Shown piece by piece: positions 41,685 through 54,117 of a stretch of 64,000 nt of DNA (positions within the stretch are counted from its first letter, which is position 1; each line of letters starts with the position of its first letter). The DNA lies in contig JAACJK010000113.1 of assembly GCA_013368325.1 (NCBI GenBank), forward strand, positions 1-64,000, written 5' to 3'. The notes under the pieces were generated by a model. It saw nothing but the letters and a program-made list of their open reading frames with translations. It did no database searches and was not told where the DNA came from. The DNA comes from Ephemerocybe angulata (taxonomy: Eukaryota > Basidiomycota > Agaricomycetes > Agaricales > Psathyrellaceae). A program made the translations under genes and the position numbers.

Positions 41685-42614
41685 TTAGACGTCCTTGACC
41701 TTGACGGTACCGCGCAGCAAACCAGTGCGGCGAGCAGCGATGAGACCGACTTTTTGACCGGGGACGGCGGAGCGGGCGATGGTCGACGCCTTTCCGATAT
41801 GCTGGTGGTTACCACCACCGTGAGGATGGTCAACGGGGTTCATAGCCACACCACGAGTGCGGGGCCAGCTGGGGAACAGTCAGTAAACGCGATTATCCAT
41901 AGAACTGAATATACGCACTTGTAACGCTTGGCACGGTACTTGTGGAATGCACGACCAGCCTTGAGCAAAGGCTTGTCGATACGTCCACCACCGGCAACGA
42001 TACCGACGGTAGCACGGGCAGAGCCAGAGACGGTCTTCTTGGATCCGGAGGGGAGGCGGATACGGGTCTTGTTGTCGTCAGGGCTGTGGCCGATAACGGT
42101 GGCGTAGTTGCCGGAGGTACGGGCGAGAGCACCACGATCGCCAACCTTCTCCTCGACGTTGCAGACAATGGTACCCTCGGGGCACTGGCCGATGGGGAGG
42201 ACGTTGCCGACGGTCAAAGAGGCCTTCTTTCCGCAGTAGACGAAGGCACCGGTGTGGAGGCCCTCAGTGGCGATGAAAGTCTCCTTGCGGAGCTTGTACC
42301 TGTAGGGGTCGCGGAAGACGACACGGGCGAGGGGAGCACCACTGATATGGCATAAATATACGATTTCTTGGTTTATTGGAAGAGGCGAAGCTCACCGTCC
42401 GGGGTCGTGGATGATCTCCTTCACAATACCACGGATGTAGCCATTGCGCTCAGCGAAGTCGAGGTTCCTGAGGCGGGCAGGGTTCTTGTTGTGGTGGGTG
42501 TGGCTCTTGAACTGTAGAATAAAGCAGCTGCATTCAATATTGCAACTGGGCGGAATGGATAGCGGGACGTACGATAGCGTGCGAGCGCCTTTGTGCCCTG
42601 ATGACCCGTCCCAT
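41685..42614 (-). CDS. RPL2: 60S ribosomal protein uL2 (L2/L8)
   Basis: Core large-subunit ribosomal protein close to the peptidyl-transferase centre. Minus-strand exons are 42614-42573, 42511-42396, 42341-41919 and 41868-41685, summing to 255 codons (254 aa, the usual eukaryotic length). The start [14 protein letters not shown] is typical. Conserved segments follow: [60 protein letters not shown] and [18 protein letters not shown]. The last contains the conserved His whose equivalent is needed for peptide-bond formation. It ends TVKVKDV. The first exon is only 14 codons, as in many fungal ribosomal protein genes. Codon choice is strongly biased to C/G-ending codons, fitting high expression. 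Confidence 0.97.
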
Positions 42615-43155
42615 GGCTGATTACTGGAGAGGTGAAAGCGTTAGAAAAGTGCTTGAAGGCCGTTTTGGGGGTAAGGGAGAGAGGCGCGGCAGATCATCAT
42701 CCAGAATGCAACCCATCCATCCATCGTCGAATCCAGCCGTTTCTCTCCCAAATTCGAGCTCTGTGCCGCCCAGACGAATAGGAAACATGGCGGGGCGTAA
42801 TTCGTGCAACGGAGGGGCGTACTCACTGTCTCGACTGGCGTGAAGGTGCGTTGAGGACGGTGGGGAGTACCTGAAATGCCCAGTCCGTCGCAGCCCAAAC
42901 AGGAACAAAGCTTATGTCAGCATTGGGACTTAGGGGCCTGACGACCTACCGACTCAACAGTGCTATTTTCTTCTGATAAATATGCCTCCATTGTAGCATT
43001 AGAGCCAGAGAAACTGTATAATTCCCCGACGTATCTACCCTTTCCTCCCGAATGACTCTCGTACAGTGGTAGAAAGCACAACTCACTTACCGGAATTAGC
43101 GGCCCGTTCGCATACTGAAGGTCGCCAACAATTTCTATTGATCGCACCTTTCTTG
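42615..43155. promoter_or_regulatory. Bidirectional promoter, uL2 / ESF2
   Basis: A 541-bp head-to-head spacer between a ribosomal protein gene and a ribosome-biogenesis gene. On the uL2 side, a CAG two bases before the ATG could be the acceptor of a 5'-UTR intron. The open frames inside have no domain. Confidence 0.55.
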
Positions 43156-44043
43156 ATGCAGCACCAATCTATTGACGATACCCAGCCAGAGGCAGGCCCC
43201 TCCAAGACGCGGGAGGAGGAACCCTCGGGTTCTGAACACGAGGAGGAAGATGAGCTTGAACACACCGGACTCGTGGAAGGCATGGACCCAGCAGGCTTTG
43301 CCGGAGACAAAATTGTGAAGCCGTTGACGAAGGAGGATTTGGCTGCGTTCAAGGCTGCGCAAGACAGGGCTGGAGTCGTCTACATCTCGAGGATCCCCCC
43401 TGGCATGCAGCCTCCAAAAGTGCGCCATCTTATGAGCCGTTATGGAAACGTTGGACGGGTGTACTTGCAACAAGAAGGTATGCCGGTAGCTTGGGCGGTT
43501 TGGCAGTGGCTGACTTGACTAGACGCAAAACGGGCATATCTCCGCAAAAAGCACACGTCCACGAAGAAGGCACACTACACTGAGGGATGGGTCGAGTTCA
43601 AAGACAAAAAGGTGGCGCGCAGCGTCGCCGAAATGCTGAATGCGCAGCCCATTGGCGGGAAGAAGGGCTCGCGGTGGAGAGACGACATCTGGACGATGAA
43701 GTACCTGCCCAAGTTCAAGTGGAACATGTTGACGGAGCAAGTCGGTGAGTACATTGATTCCTATTCTATCGACACCCTCTCATCCATACTTGTAGCCCAC
43801 GAAGCAGCGATGCAGTCCGCCAAGATGCGGGTCGAGCTCACGCAGTCCCGCCAGGAGCAGAACGAGTACCTGCGCAACGTAGAGCTGGCGCGGGTGCTGG
43901 ACAAGCGGACCCAACAGAAGCGGGAGCGGGGCGAGGAGTTTGTATTGAAATCGCACAAACGGGAGGGCTCCCCGGTGAGGAAGAAGGCGAGGAAGGAGAG
44001 TAGCACTACGGTAGACGCGAATGTACTGTCGAGCGTGTTCTGA
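43156..44043 (+). CDS. ESF2: 18S rRNA processing factor ESF2/ABT1
   Basis: Nucleolar RNA-binding protein that recruits and stimulates the helicase Dbp8 in the small-subunit processome (yeast knowledge). Exons are 43156-43477, 43523-43744 and 43796-44043, summing to 264 codons (263 aa). The introns are 45 and 51 nt. An acidic N-terminus ([16 protein letters not shown]) precedes a modified [60 protein letters not shown], then [18 protein letters not shown] and [10 protein letters not shown]. That last block is the family signature. The C-terminus is a basic coiled region and ends NVLSSVF. The start at 43156 is the first ATG giving the family N-terminus. Confidence 0.92.
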
Positions 44044-44232
44044 AATATTTGAGGCGGAGTTTGAAAAGGTGTTGTTGGCGGCGGAATATTCGTCACAGTT
44101 CCTCATCGCGACCACGGCCAGCACAGAGTGCGCAGCAAAGAACCGTCTGTCGTGATCAAAGAGGTCTGTGCTTTACTATGCTCGACCTCGCGCTCGCAGG
44201 CTCTGACAGGCCTCACTTCTCGAATCGCAAAG

Positions 44233-47200
44233 ATGTCTTCCTGGTCTTCCTATCCCCCCCGTCGTTCTCGCTCCCGCTCCCCGCCCAGGTCCTCATACTC
44301 GTCGCGGGCGCCCCATCCCGACTACGGTGACTACAACAGGATGGACTGGGACCACGACAGAGACCGCGGCTACGGCTACGACAGAGGGAGAGAGCCCTAT
44401 GATTATCGACGCGGCAGGAGTCGCAGTCCGCCCCCAGACGACAGTGCGCTCGCTTCTTCCTTCTCCCCTTCTCGCACATTGACGCCCCCACAGGTCGCAA
44501 GCGCCGACGCTCGCTGTCGCCGTACGAGCGGGACCGCTACGAGCCGCGCCCGCGTCACAACGACGACTATGGTCTGTTCGCCTTCCAGCTCGGACCCCTG
44601 CATCGCTCACCATTCTTGCAGATACGCACTCGCGCAGTTACGGCGGCGGCTATTCGTCTCCGAGACGGGGCCACGTACCGCCGCCATACCCTCCAAGACG
44701 GGCGCCCCCAGACCCCCACACATTCGACTACCCGGCGTCTTTGAAGCAGTACGCCGAGTGGTTCCGCTACTTCCACAACCAGCAAGCCATCGAAGAGGAC
44801 GCCGCTGACAAAGCCGCCGAGCAAGAGGCAGCGGACGGGTCCAAGCCTCGAAACGGAATCAAGACGCGCTGGGAGAAGTACAAGAAGGAGTTTGCCGCCA
44901 ACCAGGTCAGCACGCCGTTCCTTATTTTCTTCATTCATCTTTGCATGTACACGTCTTTGTACCCCATATACATTATGCTGAAACTTCCCCTTTGTCGCTT
45001 CGTGACTTGTAGCTTTCGTTGATGTTTGAGCATCACAAAAAGTCGCCCTGGTTTGCAGAAAAGTACGACCCATCCCCGGAGTATCAGGCGCTGCGTACTC
45101 GGGTCAGGAAGGAAGGGTGGAAGGGTCGTCTCCAGGGATTCCTTCTAGATCTAGAGTCTGGAAAGTTTGACCCGGATCTGAATGATACTCCTCCTCAAGA
45201 GCCTACCGCGCCCTCGTCTCCTGCCAAGCAGGATCAGCAGTCACAACATTTGAATGGTGAATCGACGACTGACGGTGTCAATGGCTCGACGAGTGCAGCA
45301 GCTTCTTCCGGTGACAACGACGCAAAGCCGAACGGCGCGGGTGACGACGACATGCAGTTCAACATGGACCCTGAGGAAGAGCCCCAAGATGATGGCCCAA
45401 GAACAGAAGCGAATGGCAAGAGTTCCTCGTCCAGCGCCAGGAGACCTGGGCAACAACAGCAAGCTGATCGTGGTGAAGAGATTGCTGCTCCCGTCGAGGG
45501 CAATCAAGTGATGATCAGGACCATCCCTCCCGACATTGGACGCGTCAAGTTGGAGGAGGTGAGTCTAGCGACCTTTTTTCGTTCTTTTTCGCTCGCTGAC
45601 CACTTTCCCAGCTGTGTGCCAAGCTGCCTGGGTTCATCTATCTTGCTCTCGGTGACCCTCTTCAGAAGCGAAACTTCTATCGCGCTGGTTGGATAAGACT
45701 CCGAGATGATGCCGACATGCCTGTCGTGTTAGGCGAGCTGGGCGAAAAGAAGGTACGTGGCATTTCGTCGCTGTTATAATCCTGTGCGTTAACGGCTTCT
45801 CGTAGATTGAGGGATTCAAATTGCACGTTGCCCATATGATTAAGCCGTTCGTGAACCGTGTGCGATACGCGCCTGAGGTTGCTTCCAGGCCTGAAAGATT
45901 GGAAAAGGACTTGGGAAATGCGAAGAAGCTCGCTGCGAGGCTCGAAGAGGAGGCTGCTAAGTTAAGAGTCGCGAAGGTTTCGCCGCCCGGTACTACACCT
46001 TTAGTAGCTGGGGATGGTGTGAAGAAGGAGGGGGAGCAGGATGCCCAGGGCGATTTGAGTATGGCGGATGTGAATGGGGATGCGAAAGAGGAGGAGGAGG
46101 AAGAGCCGAAGGAAAATGGGACAGAGGCCGTGGAGAGGAGGGTTGAGAAGGTCATGGCTGATTTGAAGGAGCAGGGGTTGGTGGACGTGAATGACGTGAA
46201 GGCGTATGAGGAGCGGAAGGTGAGTCTCCTGTTCAGTTTGCTTAGGTTTGTTCTGACAATTTCTGTTTTGCAGATTGTGGTTGCCTTGGATTTGTACCTC
46301 GAATACCTGCGCGCTGCATTTAACACGTGCTATTATTGCTCTGTGACGACTGATCATGTCGAAGAGCTTCAGCGGAAATGTATCAAGCATGTTCGCAAAC
46401 CGCTTCTCAAGACGGCTGCACCGGCTGAGGAGCAGCAGAAGCAAAGTGAGGCTGCATCGAAGAGTGAGGAGCAGTCGACGTCTGCGACGGAGGAAGGTAA
46501 GGCTAAGGAGGATGAGGGAGCGGAGAAGGTGGCGGAGAGTCAGAAGGAGAAGAAGGAGACGAAGACGTTCATTGGGAAGGATCGACATGGAGGTGAGTAC
46601 TACTCTGTTTTATTAAAGTTAGACGAGTGTTGACGATGAGCTATAGACGAGAGATGGCTAGAGTGGCTGGACACGAAACTTGCGCTACTCATCAATCGGG
46701 ATGAAGTCGACCCACGAGATTACGGTGGTAAGCTGTACGAGGAGTGAGTAATTTGCCGAACTTTCTCCGTAAACATGCCTAATGCAGCCCCCAGGGAACT
46801 TTCGAAAGCCGTGGAGCAACACATCAAGCAGGAAGACGAGGGCAAATTCCGATGCAAAACCTGCTTGAAACTGTTCAAAGCTACATCCTTCGTCGAGAAA
46901 CACATCGCCAATAAGCATCCCGAGCTGGTGAAGCAATTGCAAGAGGTACGTTGAAGTTGGACCGTCGTGTTTTGCGCATAGTTTGACAATGATTCGTAGC
47001 TCCCCTATTTCAACAACTTTGCACTTGATCCCCACCGCATCAATCCTTTCGCGCACCCACCAGCGAATAGCGGCAACGTGAGCAGCCAACCTCCACCCCA
47101 AGCATTTGGTATCCAGGGTCCGCCCTCCTACCAGACCGGAGGAGACCCGCGCGGTGGCCAGTTCTTCCCTCCCTTCGCCGGTGGTCAATACCCTCCACCG

Positions 47201-47668
47201 CCTTATCACAATGGACAAGGGCAGTGGGGTGAGTACCCTCCATACGGAATGATGCCCCCCATGTACCTCGCGCAGTCGATGCCAATGCCGCCGAGAGATG
47301 ACCGAGGGGGAGAGGCGGTGGAAGGCTTGGAGATAGGATCGGCGGGTACGCAGATGGACCGCTACCTCCGGCGTCTTCTGGTTTGCCGGCGAAGCCTGCC
47401 CCTGCTGCGCTTGATCAGGCGTTGAGCGCTGGTGGCAGTGGGCGGGTGAGGACCGGGGGAGGTGAGAGGAGGAATGGAGGAGGTGCCAGTGGGCCGCCGC
47501 CTCCACCTCCTCCGGACGCGAAGGAGGACCCGAGAGCTGTCGCTGGGAGGAGGGTCAGCTATCACGATATGGATTTGGTCGCTGAGGTACGTCGTTTTCC
47601 ATGTTTTTCTAGTTTCTTCTGGTGGGGCTAATGATGGTTTACAGGGAGATGTGGAGTTATCTTACTGA
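44233..47668 (+). CDS. ARS2/SERRATE zinc-finger RNA-processing factor
   Basis: Links the nuclear cap-binding complex to RNA decay and processing; the fission-yeast counterpart is Pir2. Eleven exons: 44233-44443, 44494-44571, 44622-44905, 45013-45558, 45612-45752, 45806-46219, 46274-46592, 46647-46743, 46795-46945, 47000-47586 and 47645-47668. An RS/RD-rich N-terminus (RRSRSRSPPRS) is followed by the DUF3546-type core (SLKQYAEWFRYFHNQQA, FAEKYDPSPEYQALR). Next come LCAKLPGFIYLALGDPL, FYRAGWIRLRDDADMPVV and the ARS2 domain (LDLYLEYLRAAFNTCYYCSVT). The C2H2 finger is FRCKTCLKLFKATSFVEKHI-ANKHPE. The tail is Pro/Gly-rich. Exons 1-9 stay in frame. Exon 10 has one base too few: a slip near 47305 separates RDDRGG from GRLGDRIGGYADG. 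Confidence 0.9.
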
Positions 47669-48131
47669 TCCATGTTCCGTTCTCCTTCGTATACACTAGT
47701 CCATTTCTCTGTTTCTTATCATCTTTATTTTTATGCTCTTGTACATAGTCCCTCGTACGTATGTAGCTACAGATGGCGCTTGAATTTACATTTCTTGAGC
47801 ACCGTCATGAATTTTGTAGCGAACCCGGGGTGATGCTGTGTGATGATGCTCCACGGCTGCCGGCCGCCGCGGCACGACAAGACCAATTTCGGAGGTATTT
47901 GCACCAGTTTGGAATGCAGGGCCTCGGATTCCCAAGGGGCGATTGGCCTGGGGTGAGCGTTCTCCCAATACCTCCCGCCATCGTCACCGTTCGCGCTCCC
48001 CACCCGCGTTCTGCTGTCGTCGTCGTCGTCGTCGTCGTCTAGCTCGTTCGCTTCTCTCCTCTCCCAGCGTCAGCGCGATCTCGAGATTATTCTCAACCCA
48101 CACCCACCACCATTGCCGCTAATTGCTGGCG
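47669..48131. promoter_or_regulatory. Intergenic, ARS2 terminator region and SSK1 promoter
   Basis: 463 bp between two + strand genes. It includes a (GTC)8 microsatellite at 48016-48039 in the probable SSK1 5' leader, followed by a CT-rich stretch up to the ATG. Confidence 0.5.
48016..48039. repeat. (GTC)8 microsatellite in the SSK1 leader
   Basis: Eight uninterrupted GTC triplets end about 90 nt before the SSK1 start. Confidence 0.9.
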
Positions 48132-51100
48132 ATGAGCGCCAATGCAGGCCCACAACTACCGAAACTGCCTGCTTTACGCCTGACTCCGAACGGAGAATGT
48201 GTGATTGAAGACGCAGTACCACTCGACGTGCCGCAGAACAGCAACGGCTTCAGTGTCTCGTACGCTCAGACGGGCAAGGCCGTGCCATGGGTGGCCAGTT
48301 CGTCCTCGGGGGGTGTCGCAGCGACTGCAGCGAGCCTGGCCGCCCTGGATGCGCAAAATCAAGTCTCGCGATCGAATTCGTCTTCACGGATGGAAAATGG
48401 GACGTCGGAGGTGGAGGAGGAGAGTCTTGCGGGCGGAGGAGGTGGAGGTGGAGGTTTGACTGGAGGCTTCGAGCATCAAATGGGCCCCGAGACGTCGTTC
48501 GGACCGCTTTCTACTCGCTCGGAAATCCCGCCACAGCTCAACGAGAAGCCGCTTTCGTCGTCACCACCCCGTTTCTCGCGCGCTGCGACCATGCCCCTCC
48601 CGTCGCAGTTGAATCAGCTCCTGCATCCACATAGGACCCAACGCTCCGCATCGTTCTGGGGCCCCAATGCTCCCGACACGTTGGAAGAGGTTGGGGGTTC
48701 TTCAGCTTCTGGAAGAGCTACGCCTACGGCTTCTACTTCGTCGCCTTCTTTCAGTGCGAGTGGGAGTGGATATGAATCGCCTCATGTCAGGGAGCTTTCG
48801 TATGAACTTGCGGATTCCATTCAGATGGTTGTGCAGACGCTGCTCCAGATATCGCCTGCGCAGGTTCTCGATCCGGGCAAGGAGCAGTTCACGGCGTGCG
48901 CGCTTTCCATCCCGACGTCGTCCATGTCGGCTATGTTCACGGTCATGAAGAACATCAACTATCTGTCCGCCAACATGTCGTCGTACTTTGGGGAAGATGC
49001 CTTTAGCAGGTTACCGGGGACGCCTGATGGAACGCTGCCACCTCTGCCACCCTCGCCTGGCCTTGAACGGATTGAGTTTGATATTGGTGAAACCTTGCAG
49101 GCTGTTGGAGACTCGCTCAGTGGATGCGCTGCGCAGGCAGGCGTGGACCTGGTGCTGTACCACGGGGATGTGAGCTTGAAGCATGTTAGTGTGTATGGAG
49201 ATGAGGCTTCTCTTCGCTATGCGATAACTCAGGTGCGTGGCGTTGCCCTTCACGTTTCAACTTGACTGAGTCAAATGAAAACTTTTTAGGTTATTCAACA
49301 AGTCTTGAACACAGCTGAACGAGGAGACTCTGTCGAGCTTGGCCTCTTCATGACGCCGGTGACAGCTGGTGAAGGCGACACGCAAGGATACTTTCTGACC
49401 CCTCCCGAACACGGGGAACCCTCAAACAATGGAGGAGACCCTCAAATGCCTCGACCCTCTGACATTGAGTTACAATGCATGATCCGCATCTCACACAAAT
49501 TTGCTTCCCCGGAGCGAGGGGAGGCCGATCCCTATGGCCCAGAACCCGAACAAACTCGCCCGTCACCTAACCTTTCGACCATCTCTATCCGGCAAATACT
49601 TCGGCATACGTCCAGCGTTTTGAAGAAGGATCTTCCGCCCCCGCCAACGTTCCCGATGGGCCGGACTATCGAACTCGAGTTCCCGCTTCGACGGGCTAGA
49701 TCAAGCTTCCTCACTCCTGGTGCCCACGGCCTTTTGGGGACGGCCTCGCCTACTGTGGCCACCTTTGCGGCTGCTTCGAATACGGTGTCAGATGGGGATG
49801 GGTATATCCAGCGCGATGCTTCGCTGCCGCATCTCATTGAGTTCGCGGAGACGCTCAAAGGGAAGAAGGTCACTTTGTACGCGAGTGCGAAGGGAAGCTT
49901 TGCGCAGCATCTCACGAGCTACCTTACCGCTTGGGGGATGATTGTTAGCCATGTCACGCCGGAGGGCACTGTGGATGGCGTAACGGATCTGCCAAGTGCA
50001 CCCCTAGATGCGGAGCTCCCTCCCGGGAGTAATGCCATCCTGGCTGCTCTTGTTGGGAAGCTTGAGGCTAGCAAAATGAACGGGCTTGGTGTACCTGAGG
50101 TTGACGGCCGGAAACCTATGTCGTTCATTTTCATCGACGATGACATCGAGATTCTGAAGGAGAGACTGCATGCTTTGCGAGCGGACCAGCCTCCAGCGTC
50201 GTTCCTCCATTCAATGAAGAGACCGCCACTTTCCAGCTTGCATCGGCCTCGCTCGACAACCCATATCCCCACCACAGCCAACCCCGCACCCGCCCCTCCC
50301 CCACTTACTCCCAACGTCGTTATCCTCCACTTTACAAGCCTCTCAAACTACAAGCACCTGAGGGAGAGCGTCCAGACTATCATCTCGACATATGCTGGCA
50401 CCAATGTTCCCGTCCCCGAAGTTATGATCATCCCCAAACCTGCTGGTCCCCGCCGGTTCCTCGCGGCGTTGTTCACCGCTGTGACGAAACCGCCTGTTGA
50501 CCCACAGTTCGTCCCTATTGCGACATCACCCATGAGCCCCGGTGTGAATGGGCAGCCGTTCTTCTTCCCTCCTCCCCCGCCTCCCACTGTAGCATCAGAA
50601 CCTTCGCCAAAACCCTCCACAAAATCACCGCCATTATCTCCCAGTCTTCGACCAATAGGCTCGCGGACAAATTCAGACCGGTCTATGAAGTCGAGCATGA
50701 GCATCGAAGCGCCACCCCACATACCACCTTCACCCCTTACCATTCCCGACAACATCGAATATTTCTCTGCGGCGGCTCATAAATTGGGGACGACACCTTC
50801 GTCTGGGTTCGTCATTCAGAGTCCAGATGGCCAACCTGCTGGAATCTTGTTCAGGCCGAACTTGAAAGGCAAGTCGACAGGGAGGTCGTCATCCAGAGTG
50901 CGCCCTCCGTCGATGGAGAGGGGTGGCACTGACCAACAGACGATGAAGCCCCCGATGATACGAAGGGACTCGAGTCGGCGGAATACTCAGAGCTCTGGAA
51001 TGCTCGACTTTAGAGCGTTGCACGCAGCGTCGTCAGCGGCTACCTCACCCTCAGGGGATCCTCCCTCGACAGTTTCTCCCGTCAGTGCCACTTCGATATC

Positions 51101-52707
51101 GCCGTCTACTTCTGGGGGTTCAAGTTCATCTGTGCCCCCACCTATCCAAGTCTCAACGTCAACACCAGCTCCTTCTTCGGAGAAGGCTTCCAGTCCGATG
51201 ACGCCGAACAAGGCTGCTATTGCGTTGGCCTCTGGATCGACAAGTATACCGGGTACGACTACCCGGAAGTCATCGCTGGGTCCCAAACCTACGTCTCCCC
51301 CTGGGTCACCGAAAACGGATGGTAAAAGTTGGACATCGCGGAAAATGACTGCGAACGACAGTAGGGAGAGCTCGACCACTCCTAGGGCGAATAACACAAA
51401 CGCCCCGTCGAATACAGGCTCGTCGTCGTCTCTTGCGTTCAAGAAGGGCAAGGTGTCGGAGAGCAATATCATTCCACCGATCAGTGTGCTCGTCGTCGAT
51501 GGTACGTTCCTTGTTTCTTCGTGTGAGGACTTGGACTGATTTGAATCTGCAATCTCTAGATAACCCTATCAACCAGACCATTCTTTCGACGTTCATGAGG
51601 AAGAAGAAGATCAAGTATGATATCGCCAACAACGGGGCTGAGGCAGTCGCGAAGTGGAAAACTGGAGGGTTCCATCTTATCCTGGTACGTTCGAAAACCT
51701 AGTACGCTCGTGTTTCTGATGCTAATGACCGACCTTCTTGGTAGATGGATATCCAGATGCCTATCATGGACGGTATCGAGGCGACGAAAGAGATTAGGCG
51801 CCTAGAAAAGCTCGGCAGTTCCTCTGGTTTCCCGCAACTCACGCCCACGATCGAAGGCCAGAGAACGCCTTCTGATGTTTCTACGGCCGACTCGCGTTCC
51901 GCGGCCTCGCCCTACCGGTCTTCCGTCATCATCGTCGCGCTCACGGCTTCCTCGCTGCAAAGTGATCGTGTGGCCGCGCTGGCTGCAGGATGCAACGACT
52001 TCCTCACCAAACCTGTGTCGTTGCTCTGGTTGAACAACAAGATCATAGAATGGGGCTCGATCAAGGCTTTGCAGATGTGGGCGGACCTTCGACCGGACGT
52101 TGTGCGAAGCATGAATACGGGACAGGCTCAGCAAGCGAGGGCCGTGGCAGAGAACCTCCACATGCCGAGGACACTTTTGAGGAAGAGGACGCCTTCGCCG
52201 AAGAGAAGTTCTTCGTTGAAGGAGGAGCAGGATGCGGCGATCGCCCTCGCGTCGCCCTCTGGCGGAGGCATGATCCCTCAGGCGGTGCAGAAAGCGATTG
52301 CAACTGCGGAGCTGAATGCTGCTGTGCAGGCTGAGGCTGCGAGGAGTGCTGCCGTTGCGAGCGCTACGAGTTTGGCGAGGTCGAATAGCAAGCTTTCGAG
52401 GACGTCTAGCAGGCGTGCGTCGACGTCTCCGGAGGCGGTTGAGTCTAGACTACCCCCGCGTGTTCGGAGGGTGTCGGTCGACGTGGACAGCGAACGCGAC
52501 CATGAATGTAAGCATCATACTTCCTCTCATTCATTCTAAGGCTTATTTGCTGACGCGGTCATTGTAGATCGGAGCGCCAGTCCCTCCTCGAGCTCTTACT
52601 TCACTCCTGTGGCAGGATCCCCTGCCAGTTCTTCCCAGGAAGATATCGTTTCAACAAAAACGGACGATGCCGCCGTCGTCGTCCCAGACTCCGAGAATCA
52701 GCGTTGA
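48132..52707 (+). CDS. SSK1: Response regulator Ssk1 (HOG osmostress pathway)
   Basis: Receives phosphate from a Ypd1-type phosphotransfer protein and controls the Ssk2/22-type MAPKKK of the HOG cascade (family knowledge). Exons are 48132-49232, 49290-51501, 51560-51684, 51745-52507 and 52568-52707, summing to 1447 codons (1446 aa). The first about 1090 residues are mainly Ser/Pro-rich, with a semi-conserved block near residues 230-370 (ELADSIQMVVQTLLQISP, LRYAITQ). The receiver domain starts SVLVVDDNPINQT. The phospho-acceptor is D1148 in LIL-MDIQMPIMDG. T1213 in VALTASS and K1235 in FLTKPV complete the active site. About 35 Ser/Thr-rich residues are inserted between RRLEK and SSVIIVALT, as in other fungal Ssk1 proteins. 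Introns are 57-60 nt, one of them splitting the receiver just before the phospho-Asp. Intact. Confidence 0.93.
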
Positions 52708-53682
52708 CTAGGTTGGGCAGCCTGGGGTTTGGTCGGGTGGATCCTTGCCCTTTTATACGCAGCATTGAAGCGAGTTTCCTCCTTGGCTCCTCCTGTTGCC
52801 CGCAGAGCGGTGGCGTCGGCGGAGACCCAGGCTGCCGGGAAACCTTCTCTCTAGAACTTACTTTGGAGAGTTCGTTAACGTTATGCTCATGCTACCCTTT
52901 CCGTCTTGCTCCCTTTTTTATGATGTTCTTTTGTGGTTCAAGGTGCTGTTGTATGATGTTTTTGCTTGCTATTGGTCTTTCCGTGTTGTTAGCTGATCTG
53001 ATTTCTTCACCTTTGGTCTTGGTTTGGCTTGCTGGCTTCTTTCCTTCATTTCATGTATGATACACACCTTCTTCCTCTAAATTCTTCTTGACCATGGGGC
53101 CGGTTGGTTGGTTTGCGCACTGCTTTTGTTTGTTCTTCCTTCCTTTCTTACATGGTCTTTTGGGATATGATATATGATACACTGGTTTCGCGACGTCACA
53201 ATATAGTCAATACACGATCGATACGGGCGCTCGTTTACCTTTTTTACACAACTCATGACGATGGTTTCGAACGGTCCTCCTCCTCCAGTCTCCCTTCCCT
53301 TGCTCGATGTTCTCTCTCTCCGTCATCTTCAACCCTATTCTGAACTCTCTCTCATATACGCATGCATTTCTGATTTATACATGGACTAGATGTATTTGTT
53401 TCTTTTGCTCTACTTTATGGTGGTGGATTCGGTCCTGCTGTGATAATGTGTTGGGTGATTTCGAGTCTGTGGGAGGACTCAGCGTGACACGGTTAGAGTG
53501 TGGTTTGAATGTGGGCGCTTACTGGGTTTGATTTGAATATTCTGAAATCAGGTCGGGTATACTGGGGTCACAGTGCGATACAGTTTCATATTGCAGGGTG
53601 GGGCTAGAGAGTCCGTCGTGAAGCTTGCTAGAGTACCGACAACCTGCACATAAACAGGGAGAGTTGATCAACTCGTAATGTA
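52708..53682. other. SSK1 3' region and intergenic spacer
   Basis: About 1 kb of T-rich sequence downstream of SSK1 with no supported gene. Confidence 0.4.
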
Positions 53683-54011
53683 GTTGATCAACGGGGGATG
53701 GCGTCTGACCTTGGGGCCTCTGGCAACAGGCGGGGAGCTGTCGTCCTCGCGTCTTCGCCGTCGACTATTCGTTTAATTGAAACTTGGGTTGCTGCTTCAA
53801 CCAAGGGAGTCGATGTCTTGCTTCAAAGTCCATTTTGCTCAACCTGGAAATGCATGGTTGGTCAACGGGGGATGGCATCCGGCCTTGCAGTCTCTGTTAA
53901 CAGGCGGGGAGCCGTCGCCCTCATGTCTTCGCCGTCGACTATTCGTCTAATTGAAACTTGGGTTGCCGATTCAAGCAAAAGACTCGATTTCCGGCTTCAA
54001 AGCCGCTTTTA
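53683..54011. repeat. Tandem duplication, period about 174 bp
   Basis: Two diverged copies start GTTGATCAACGGGGGATGGC (53683) and GTTGGTCAACGGGGGATGGC (53857). They share GGCGGGGAGC, TCTTCGCCGTCGACTATTCG and ATTGAAACTTGGGTTGC. An open frame of 113 aa (53698-54039) runs through both copies (SSPSTIRLIETWVA twice), but it has no other coding support. Confidence 0.85.
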
Positions 54012-54117
54012 CAGGGACAGAAGACGGCAGCTGCGATGACCGAGGGTGATTATATCTGAGGGACTGGGGGTGGATCTGCGTGAACTGACGAAATCTTGAA
54101 GAAGTATGTCCTAAAAA

